Of a stretch of DNA of 12,452 bases, positions 6,782-12,371 are shown piece after piece. The DNA is taken from NCBI GenBank assembly GCA_017940955.1, contig JAGAXP010000064.1, positions 1 through 12,452 on the forward strand, in the 5' to 3' direction. Made by a program: the position numbers and the translations under genes. A model generated the notes under the pieces. That model made no database searches. It was not told where the DNA came from and was given only the letters and a program-made list of their open reading frames with translations. Source of the DNA: Oribacterium sp. (GTDB taxonomy: Bacteria > Bacillota_A > Clostridia > Lachnospirales > Lachnospiraceae). How positions within the stretch are numbered: the stretch's first letter is position 1; every line of letters begins with the position of its first letter.

Positions 6782-7861
6782 ATGAAAGCCTGGAAGCTGG
6801 ATAGTGTCGGAAATATAAATTTTTACGAGAATGTGCCGGAGCCTGCATTGGCACCGGATCAGGTGCTGGTAAAGGTGAAGGCCTGCGGTATTTGCGGCTC
6901 GGATGTGCCGAGAGTCTATAAGAACGGCGCCCACAAGATGCCACTCATAATCGGACATGAGTTTTCCGGAGTGGTGGAGAAGACCGGGGATCCCGGGGAT
7001 AAAGAACTCATCGGAAAAAGGATGGGGATATTCCCGCTGATACCCTGCAAGAAGTGCCCTGCGTGTCTGTCAAAAAAATATGAGATGTGTTCGAACTACA
7101 GTTATCTCGGATCGAGAACTGACGGGGGCTTTGCTGAATATGCAGCAGTACCGAAGTGGAATCTCATAGAGCTTCCGGATAATGTTTCCTTTGAGCAGGC
7201 GGCCATGCTGGAACCCATGGCTGTGGCAGTTCATGCCATGAGGCAGCTTGAGTTGGATAGTGACGATAGTGTGCTGGTATGCGGCGCGGGAACCATAGGG
7301 CAATTGCTTATAATGTTCCTTCTTGATAGAGGAATAAAGAAGGTGTATGCCCTGGGAAATAAGGAGTTCCAGAAAAAGACACTTCTTGATATCGGACTAC
7401 CGGAAGATCACTATTTTGACATCAAAAGCGGCGATGCGAAAGCATGGGTCATGGAGAAAACATCAGGTCTCGGAGTTGATGCATATTTCGAATGTGTGGG
7501 TAGGAACGAGACCGTGGAGCAAGGCTTTGGCATGGTGAAAGCCGGAGGACAGGTGTGCCTGGTTGGCAATCCGGCCGGGGATATGACATTAATACAGGGG
7601 GACTACTGGAAGATCCTGAGAAAGCAGCTCCGTATAAGAGGTACCTGGAACTCCTCTTATCTTGGGGATGATCCGGAGGCAGAAAAGGATGACTGGCATT
7701 ATGTGCTTGAGAGGCTTTCTGAGGGAAACATTCATACTGAAAAGCTAATAACTCATGAGCTTAAGCTCCGGGAGCTTGAAAAGGGCCTTCTCATCATGAG
7801 GGACAAAAAGGAAGATTACATTAAGATAATGGCGTTGGTTGAAGATCAGGGTATGTGTTAA
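6782..7861 (+). CDS. Zinc-dependent alditol-phosphate dehydrogenase (GatD-like MDR)
   Basis: A 359-aa medium-chain dehydrogenase. Catalytic zinc ligands are Cys38 (GICGSD), His59-Glu60 (GHEFSG) and Glu144 region (AMLEPMAVAVHA). Structural zinc is held by Cys89, Cys92, Cys95 and Cys103. The Rossmann loop is CGAGTIGQ at 167-174. The sequence style (YLGSRTDGGFAEYAAVP, RIRGTWNSSY) is that of galactitol-1-phosphate 5-dehydrogenases and not of TarJ as I remember it. In this operon it most likely runs in reverse, reducing a ketose phosphate to the alditol phosphate used by the cytidylyltransferase. The ATG at 6782 has AGGAGA at 6771-6776. An upstream in-frame ATG inside the previous gene is rejected. 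The gap to loaP is 39 bases. Confidence 0.88.
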   Translation: MKAWKLDSVGNINFYENVPEPALAPDQVLVKVKACGICGSDVPRVYKNGAHKMPLIIGHEFSGVVEKTGDPGDKELIGKRMGIFPLIPCKKCPACLSKKYEMCSNYSYLGSRTDGGFAEYAAVPKWNLIELPDNVSFEQAAMLEPMAVAVHAMRQLELDSDDSVLVCGAGTIGQLLIMFLLDRGIKKVYALGNKEFQKKTLLDIGLPEDHYFDIKSGDAKAWVMEKTSGLGVDAYFECVGRNETVEQGFGMVKAGGQVCLVGNPAGDMTLIQGDYWKILRKQLRIRGTWNSSYLGDDPEAEKDDWHYVLERLSEGNIHTEKLITHELKLRELEKGLLIMRDKKEDYIKIMALVEDQGMC

Positions 7862-7900
7862 TATAAGTGTCATAGCATTATTTAAAGGGGCAAAAGTGGG

Positions 7901-8476
7901 ATGTGGTACGTGATCCAGACAATGAAAGGCAAAGAGTACAAGGCTGCCGAAGAAGTCCGATGCGATGTGGCAGCAGAAGATGAGCCCGTATTCGTTTTTG
8001 AAAATGAAATGGAATATAAGGTAAAAGGCAGCTGGATCAAGGACACAAATCCGTTTTTTCCGGGATATATATTTGTTGATATCAATGCTGAAAAAGCCGA
8101 AGATTTTGATTATAGGCTAAGAAAAGAAAAACATCCTCTGAAGCTGCTCCGGGTGGATGACATAATCACACCTATAAAACCTGAAGAGGAGGAATACCTC
8201 AGTAGACTTGGTGGAGAAGAGCATATCGTTCGGAATTCGGAAGGCTATCGTGTAGACGATATGATCGAGATAACCTCAGGCTCCTTTAAAGGCTGGACAG
8301 GCGAAATCAGAAAACTTGACCGCCATAAAAGAAGAGCCACCATCTGCGTTACCATGATGGGACGAGAGGTGGAAGTAAACATCGGACTTGAAATTGTGAA
8401 GTCTGTTTCAAAAGATGAGCCTGAGACCGCCGATGAATTTGATACAGAGAAGATGGCTAAGATCGTGAAGGCTTAG
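7901..8476 (+). CDS. loaP: LoaP-family antiterminator (NusG paralogue)
   Basis: A 191-aa specialised NusG relative that binds RNA polymerase and suppresses termination in selected long operons, often ones for polysaccharides or secondary metabolites. The NGN domain begins MWYVIQTMKGKE and contains PFFPGYIFVD at 51-60. The KOW domain spans about 121-166, from MIEITSGSFKGWTGEIRKLD through RHKRRATICV to GLEIV. An acidic tail follows to residue 191. The ATG has AAAGGGG at 7884-7890, ten bases upstream. It is the last gene of the CDP-alditol operon and is followed after 16 bases by a strong intrinsic terminator, which is unusual since loaP genes normally head the operons they control. Assignment to LoaP over housekeeping NusG rests on the N-terminal style, tail and context. 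No secE or rpl gene is near. Confidence 0.84.
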   Translation: MWYVIQTMKGKEYKAAEEVRCDVAAEDEPVFVFENEMEYKVKGSWIKDTNPFFPGYIFVDINAEKAEDFDYRLRKEKHPLKLLRVDDIITPIKPEEEEYLSRLGGEEHIVRNSEGYRVDDMIEITSGSFKGWTGEIRKLDRHKRRATICVTMMGREVEVNIGLEIVKSVSKDEPETADEFDTEKMAKIVKA

Positions 8477-8492
8477 GTTGGTTAATAAGGAA

Positions 8493-8529
8493 GGGCTATG
8501 GCATCTAAACATGCCATAGCCCATTTTTA
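8493..8529 (+). terminator. Strong intrinsic terminator after loaP
   Basis: GGGCTATGGCAT (8493-8504) and ATGCCATAGCCC (8511-8522) form a perfect 12-bp stem with the 6-base loop CTAAAC, followed by ATTTTTAT. It closes the operon beginning at 3884. Confidence 0.93.
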
Positions 8530-8579
8530 TGTGGTGAATTGTAAAGAGTTCCTATAGGTGATAGTCACCTTGATTTTTG
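8524..8579 (+). repeat. Dispersed repeat copy A (GGTGATAGTCACC palindrome)
   Basis: AGGTGA-TAG-TCACCT (8556-8570) is a perfect 6-bp-arm palindrome. The surrounding 55 bases, from TTTTTATG at 8524 onward, align without gaps to 10742-10797, with roughly three quarters of positions identical. AAGCGC/GCGCTT (8598-8624) adds a small stem to the right. A third core copy is at 9906-9927. Confidence 0.65.
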
Positions 8580-8683
8580 CTGTCATGAATATTGATCAAG
8601 CGCGGATTTTTGCCAGAAGCGCTTCCTGCAGGGTTTGAGAAAAGTTGTATTGTATTTGCGCTTATTTGCCCCTGATGATTAAC

Positions 8684-9334
8684 CTATCCAAACATCGCCT
8701 TTATAACCTGGTCTTCGTCATAGTCGGGTGCAAAAGCTGCAACGGTGTCAAAGAATGCTTTGATGTTGGACTCATTCTCTTCAAGATCATCTGCAATCTG
8801 AGAAAGGTTCTTACCTTTACGAAGTTTACGGCAAATCTGCTTTACCAGTCTTTTTTCTTCACCCTTAGACTGACCTTCAATACGCCCTTCAATACGCCCT
8901 TCTGTAAGAGCTTCTGTACGTATATCATCCATTAATTCTTTCCATGCATTACCCATATTAACACGTCCTCCTTCTGCGTTTTCTGTAGAAATCTTAGCAC
9001 CGGTATATTCATTGATCATATTTACAGTATCTGTACTGATATTTTCGTATTCACCTGAGTTCAGTATATCACGAGTTGCTGTTTTGTTATCTGAAATCTG
9101 TATGAATTTTAAAACGGTACCGAGCTCACTGTTGAATCTCCCAAAATCGTTGATTTCATTTGGAGTTATAAGATTGAGTTTGTAGTTGTTTACATATTTC
9201 AATATTTCTTCCGGAATATCACCAAACATATCATAAAGAGACCTGGGACCGTCCCATGGGTTGTTATCAAAACATATACAAAGTGTGATCACCGGTAATA
9301 TACGATCTTTCTTGGAAAAATAATGATATGCAGT
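8684..9334 (-). pseudogene. 5'-truncated Rpn-family recombination nuclease / PD-(D/E)XK putative transposase
   Basis: Reading leftwards from 9334, the frame encodes FSKKDRILPVITLCICF, then NPWDGPRSLYDMFGDIPEEI, LNLITPNEI, and a tail with the repeated GRIEGRIEG motif and a helical C-terminus ending in MFG (stop 8684-8686). These are hallmarks of the middle and end of Rpn-family proteins, which in Lachnospiraceae usually have about 130 more N-terminal residues carrying the nuclease core. Here an in-frame stop (9335-9337) lies just upstream, and homology ends near the FSKK block, so the catalytic part is gone. A GTG at 9290-9292 would give a 202-aa product but cuts into the conserved strand and has no convincing ribosome site. 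The break coincides with the left end of the inverted-repeat element at 9328-9479. Confidence 0.82.
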
Positions 9335-9479
9335 TCATTTCATTACGAAAAAGACAGCCGTCATTTTTAATGATCGGGTTTTGTACTTTTAAAGGATGGA
9401 TTTAAATTTGGAATCTATTTAAATGATGCATAAAGCTAAGATGAAGAATAAGATATTTTGAGATTGAAAAGAACTGCAT
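9328..9479. mobile_element. Possible MITE-like element with 14-bp terminal inverted repeats
   Basis: ATGCAGTTCATTTC (9328-9341) and the reverse complement of 9466-9479 (ATGCAGTTCTTTTC) match at 13 of 14 positions, and similarity weakly continues inward. The 152-bp unit has no coding capacity. It abuts the broken 5' end of the Rpn-family pseudogene. No target-site duplication is visible, which weakens the case. Confidence 0.35.
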
Positions 9480-9577
9480 GTCTTTAGACCTGAGCATCAT
9501 ATCACAGCCTGAAAGATTTGCATATCGTCTAAATTCAGACTATATGGCGCTTTTCTGCATGCCATTATGTTCCCCTT

Positions 9578-9682
9578 ATGAAAGAATGGTTTTATGACGA
9601 AAATAAAAGTATAAGCTTACAAGATTTGTTGAAAAGGGATGACTTTTCCATAAAGCAAGGACTTTATAGCTCTTCCGGATAG
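9578..9682 (+). pseudogene. Unrecognised 34-codon gene fragment
   Basis: ATG 9578 to TAG 9680-9682 encodes MKEWFYDENKSISLQDLLKR and about 14 more residues. The composition looks protein-like and the frame extends upstream without a start. No ribosome site is seen. It may be a scrap of a decayed gene or a chance frame. The 9480-9962 stretch holds no intact gene before the MNT antitoxin. Confidence 0.22.
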
Positions 9683-9731
9683 GACAAAGCAGTGTTGCTT
9701 TTGAAAAACAGAAGTTATAAAATATTTATAA

Positions 9732-9863
9732 ATAGAGAAAATATTTTTTAATGTTTTGGGCGAGGAAGATATCTCAAAGATTCAGGAAGCTGAAGACCAA
9801 AGTGTCGTGTTAGGCGCATGGCGGGATGCAGTGGACATAGCAGGAGTCAGGGTGACTGAATGA
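9732..9863 (+). pseudogene. Unrecognised gene 3'-end fragment
   Basis: An open frame of 43 codons ends at TGA 9861-9863 and includes LGEEDISKIQEAEDQ and GAWRDAVDIAGVRVTE. It looks like the C-terminus of a soluble protein, but no start codon other than a TTG at 9756 is available and the frame is closed by TAA just upstream (9729-9731). I do not recognise the family. Probably a remnant left by the rearrangements that truncated the neighbouring Rpn-family gene. Confidence 0.25.
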
Positions 9864-9905
9864 AGTCATCATGGCGAAGCTATGGGAAAAATGGAGAGAT
9901 ATCAC

Positions 9906-9927
9906 TTAAGGGTGACAGGCACCTTAA
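9906..9927 (+). repeat. Dispersed repeat copy C (GGTGACAGGCACC palindrome)
   Basis: TTAAGGGTG-ACAGG-CACCTTAA is an inverted repeat with one extra G in the left arm. CTTAAGGGTGAYAGGCACCT is shared with copy B at 10770-10788 except for one base. It lies just upstream of the MNT antitoxin start and overlaps the longer reading frame, supporting the downstream start. Confidence 0.65.
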
Positions 9928-9962
9928 TTCGGATAAGTTATTCAGTATGTTTGGAGGCGTAT

Positions 9963-10295
9963 ATGGTAAAAAGTGATGACAAGCTTTTTGATCGCTTTGT
10001 TAGCGAAGTCACATCTGTATATGGTAACAATTTAAAGTCTATAATATTATATGGCTCCGTTGCCCGTGGTACCGCCGGTGAAGAATCAGACGTAGATATC
10101 GCTTTGATAATTGAAAATGAAAACGAGGAAATGTATGACAAACTGCTGGATATAGTAGTGGCTTTTGAGCTTGAATATAACATAGTTATTACTACAGTGC
10201 TTATAGAGACAGCTTTGTTTGAAAAATGGCGAAATGTCTCACCTTTCTATAAAAACATAACTAATGAAGGGATAGAGTTATGGAAGGCAGCATAA
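9963..10295 (+). CDS. MNT-domain nucleotidyltransferase antitoxin (MntA-like)
   Basis: A 110-aa minimal nucleotidyltransferase, the antitoxin half of a MNT-HEPN pair. Such proteins neutralise the HEPN RNase by attaching AMP groups to it. The catalytic motif is intact: GSVARGTAGEESDVD at about 31-45 fits GSX10DXD. The likely third acidic position lies in the strand around residues 68-76. The ATG at 9963 follows GGAGG (9953-9957). An ATG 27 codons earlier would translate the repeat palindrome and lacks a ribosome site. The 3' end overlaps the HEPN reading frame by 16 bases, a usual operon arrangement. Because the partner is frameshifted, this gene may now be an orphan antitoxin. Confidence 0.88.
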   Translation: MVKSDDKLFDRFVSEVTSVYGNNLKSIILYGSVARGTAGEESDVDIALIIENENEEMYDKLLDIVVAFELEYNIVITTVLIETALFEKWRNVSPFYKNITNEGIELWKAA

Positions 10296-10674
10296 ATGAT
10301 TTAGCATTTTATCGTTTGGAAAAGGCAAAAGAAGACTTAGAAAGATCAAAACGGGAGCTGGAGATATTGGATTATAAACTGACTTTAAACCGTTCGTATT
10401 ATGCATATTCCATGCTATAAGAGCAGTAAATACTCTGGATAGTTTTGATAGCAGTAAACATAGTGGAGTGATTGCACATTTCAATCAGTTTCATGTTAAA
10501 TCGGAAGAGTTTCCGAGCGATATTTCCAAGAAAATAGCAAATGCAATGAATATCAGACAGTTGTCAGATTATGATGATTTTTATGTTGCCTCGAAGAAAG
10601 TGGCAGAAGAACAGGTACGAGTTGCAGAAGAAATATTGGGCTTGGTTGAAGAATACCTGAATAAGAAAACGTGA
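10280..10674 (+). pseudogene. HEPN-domain toxin (HepT-like), frameshifted
   Basis: The first frame (ATG 10280, GAAGGG upstream) encodes MEGSINDLAFYRLEKAKEDL through LNRSYYAYSML and stops at 10418-10420. The family sequence continues in another frame from 10411: HAIRAVNTLDSFDSSKHSG, VIAHFNQFHVK, to TGA 10672-10674. Restoring one missing base near 10409 (TATTC to TATTTC) gives a 131-aa protein of normal HEPN length with NRSYYAYFHAIRAV. The break therefore falls inside the RX6H catalytic motif, between Arg38 and its His. Functional HEPN toxins of this group are RNases controlled by the MNT neighbour. A sequencing error in the short T-run is possible. A separate start at 10468 would give only a 68-aa C-terminal piece without the motif. 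Confidence 0.85.
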
Positions 10675-10700
10675 TTAGTTTAAAATAAATACATGGATAA

Positions 10701-10747
10701 AGCTCCTTATATAAGCTGTTTGGCTATCTTATATCTGGTGCTTTTTA
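10701..10747 (+). terminator. Imperfect intrinsic terminator after the MNT-HEPN pair
   Basis: AGC-T-CC-TT-ATATAAG (10701-10715) pairs with CTTATAT-CT-GG-T-GCT (10728-10742), with small internal mismatches, and is followed by TTTTTAT. The T-run merges into repeat copy B. Confidence 0.6.
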
Positions 10748-10797
10748 TGATGTGATTTGTAAGGGATTCTTAAGGGTGATAGGCACCTAGATTTTGA
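10742..10797 (+). repeat. Dispersed repeat copy B (GGTGATAGGCACC palindrome)
   Basis: The core GGTG-ATAGG-CACC is at 10775-10787. The flanks align without gaps to copy A at 8524-8579. Both copies lie right after an intrinsic terminator whose T-run begins the similarity. After the core, both loci have a TTTGAGAAA-containing stretch (10793 here, 8634 there). Confidence 0.65.
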
Positions 10798-10821
10798 GAA
10801 AGTATATATTTGGATTGCGAA

Positions 10822-11622
10822 ATGATGAATAGAACCTCTAAAAAAATAGCACAACTGTTTCTCCGGTACATATGCTTTATTATAATAATAAACATTTTTT
10901 TCTTAGCAATTGACAATTTGTCATTTTGTTCACAGTCAAATTTTGAGCTTAAAATAACAACATTGTCAGATATGTTTGGGTTAGTACATAATAATAGACT
11001 ACGTCCCATAGTAAACCTTATACAAGATTTAGCGTTTGCAGTTTTTACTGGATATGTAGTGAGTTTGTTGATAAATAAAGACGCCGAATTAGTGTTTGCT
11101 GACAATTTAATTATAAGAAAAAGGACTAGTGAAAACAGTAATAACAGAATATCGCTCTGTATACTAGTAGGGAATAAAACGAATAATGAAATGTATGATA
11201 TTACATGTCAGTTGATTTATTCTTATATTAATGATTTGGGGGAAAGATGCAGTGATATCCAATTAAAAAAAGATAGTCATTTTATTGATAATTATTATAG
11301 GTTTTCCTTTGCATATGACGAGTTCCCTAAAATATTATGGAAACGTTATTTATATAAACGTGATTTAAACGAGGATTATCTAATTGTCATAATTAAAGGC
11401 ACATATTGTGATCTGGGTGGAACGTTTTATAGCAAAAAAAGATATTTCTTACAAGATGTTATCATCGGTGAGAATGCCAAAGCGGAAGACTTTAATGTGA
11501 TAAAAAAATACAATAAAAAGAAGACATTTGATTGGAAAGCTTTTAAAAAATGCTATAAGACAGAAAAAGACGATACGAATAAAAGAATAATCCAAGAACT
11601 CACTAAATTTGTTGAATCATAA
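10822..11622 (+). CDS. Two-helix membrane protein with Kir-channel-like cytoplasmic domain, no K+ filter
   Basis: A 266-aa protein. Hydrophobic helices lie at about 12-31 (FLRYICFIIIINIFFLAI) and 68-84 (QDLAFAVFTGYVVSLLI). The C-terminal two thirds are beta-rich. From the second helix the pattern TGYVVSLLINKDAELVFADN then LIIRK, RISLCILVGNKTNNEMYD, and DYLIVIIKGTYCDLGG, FYSKKRYFLQDVIIG follows the order of bacterial inward-rectifier channels (end of TM2, linker, Ig-like domain with an EGT-like strand). The canonical TXGYG filter is absent; the matching interval reads TTLSDMFGLV. The homology is by eye and from memory. The start is uncertain: ATG 10822, ATG 10825 or TTG 10810, none with a clear ribosome site. 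The gene is AT-rich compared with the left part of the window, suggesting transfer. It stands alone after repeat copy B. Function unknown. Confidence 0.72.
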   Translation: MMNRTSKKIAQLFLRYICFIIIINIFFLAIDNLSFCSQSNFELKITTLSDMFGLVHNNRLRPIVNLIQDLAFAVFTGYVVSLLINKDAELVFADNLIIRKRTSENSNNRISLCILVGNKTNNEMYDITCQLIYSYINDLGERCSDIQLKKDSHFIDNYYRFSFAYDEFPKILWKRYLYKRDLNEDYLIVIIKGTYCDLGGTFYSKKRYFLQDVIIGENAKAEDFNVIKKYNKKKTFDWKAFKKCYKTEKDDTNKRIIQELTKFVES

Positions 11623-11705
11623 GATGATTTTAACTAAGTTCATTTATCATAATTATCTTTGGATCATCCATTATTAATGGTTAAAATGTTGCATTATCAT
11701 ATGGA

Positions 11706-11912
11706 ATGTTCCAAATTAAGGGTCAAGAACAACACCTACCTATAGATAAGCAAAACGAAGGAATTAAGGGTTCTTCATTAGCAGGAAAAGATGGTAGACA
11801 TAAGAGAGTTGCTACTATTTGTAATGATGGATATGAGAAAGACCTTCAGATATATTTAGAATACGTTTATGTGTTTTTTTTATACCAAAAATTATCTAAA
11901 ATGGTCTCATAA
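11706..11912 (+). pseudogene. Probable decayed LoaP/NusG KOW-domain fragment
   Basis: A 68-codon open frame contains NEGIKGSSLAGKDGRHKRVA then TICNDGYEKDLQIYLEYV. This lines up with the KOW domain of the LoaP encoded at 7901-8476 (FKGWTGEIRKLDRHKRRA, TICVTMMGREVEVNIGLEIV), sharing KG, RHKR-ATIC, I-LE-V in order. The NGN domain is missing, and no ribosome site precedes the ATG. The bases around it (11623-11705 and 11913-11979) show nothing else. The likeness is short, so a chance match is possible, but the run RHKRxATIC is hard to ignore. If real, a second loaP was once here. Confidence 0.45.
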
Positions 11913-11979
11913 AAGCCAATGAAATCCAGAAAGCACTAAATTGATTGATATATACAACTTATTGGTTGTTTAACAAGGC

Positions 11980-12010
11980 TTGTAAAAATATAACTTTTGT
12001 TAAATATAAA
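11980..12010 (+). promoter_or_regulatory. Candidate promoter for the small membrane protein
   Basis: TTGTAA (11980-11985) and TATAAA (12005-12010) or ATATAA one base earlier, spacing 18-19, in an AT-rich stretch 22-30 bases before the start codon. Weak evidence, since the whole area is AT-rich. Confidence 0.28.
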
Positions 12011-12031
12011 TAAAGAGATGGTAGAGAGTTA

Positions 12032-12328
12032 ATGTCAGTGGAGAAAATAAAAATGAAATGGGAAGAATATACGTATATTAGAGCCGAAATAATATCACTC
12101 AGCGAAATAAAACATAACTACATTCTCACAATGACATCCGGATGTATAGCAATTATGGTTGTCGAATTAGAATTACAAAATCCGTATATGTCATTATTGA
12201 TATATGTATTATTATTCTCTTTTCAATCATCGATTTCTAGGTTGAGTAGAAATATGCATAGATTATCAGCCTTTTTAGCAGTATTTGGAGATGATAAATG
12301 GGAGAAAAATCTGAGGCTTCGGGTATGA
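12032..12328 (+). CDS. Small two-helix membrane protein of unknown function
   Basis: A 98-aa protein. A charged N-terminal helix (MKWEEYTYIRAEI) is followed by hydrophobic segments at about 29-45 (ILTMTSGCIAIMVVEL) and 51-66 (YMSLLIYVLLFSFQSS), then a basic stretch SRLSRNMHRLSAFLAVF and a WEKNLRL end. The layout resembles the front part of a broad group of uncharacterised bacterial membrane proteins with an R-E-I motif before the first helix and a YI-VF-E...WE motif after the second. Those I recall are longer, so this may be cut short. The start is ATG 12032 with GAGAG close by. ATG 12053 is an alternative, with GGAG about nine bases upstream. The stop lies within the hairpin at 12322-12348. 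AT-rich like its neighbour at 10822-11622. Confidence 0.6.
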   Translation: MSVEKIKMKWEEYTYIRAEIISLSEIKHNYILTMTSGCIAIMVVELELQNPYMSLLIYVLLFSFQSSISRLSRNMHRLSAFLAVFGDDKWEKNLRLRV

Positions 12329-12365
12329 TGGTGGGTAAAAATCATACCTTAAAACCATTTTTTAA
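12322..12365 (+). terminator. Weak intrinsic terminator candidate
   Basis: GGTATGAT (12322-12329) pairs with ATCATACC (12341-12348) in an 8-bp stem. The T-run (TTTTTT, about 12358-12363) comes about nine bases late, so efficiency is doubtful. The stop codon of the small membrane protein is inside the left arm. Confidence 0.35.
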
Positions 12366-12371
12366 CAATTG

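Noticed and set aside
8876..8899. Tandem 12-base repeat (TTCAATACGCCC twice), possible CRISPR or satellite
   Set aside because: It encodes the GRIEGRIEG motif typical of the Rpn family C-terminal region; only two units and no spacers.
8645..8935. Plus-strand 96-codon frame
   Set aside because: Antisense to the well-supported Rpn-family remnant; its sequence is the complement of the conserved tail.
9882..9962. N-terminal extension of the MNT protein from an upstream ATG
   Set aside because: It would translate the dispersed repeat palindrome and has no ribosome site, while ATG 9963 has GGAGG.
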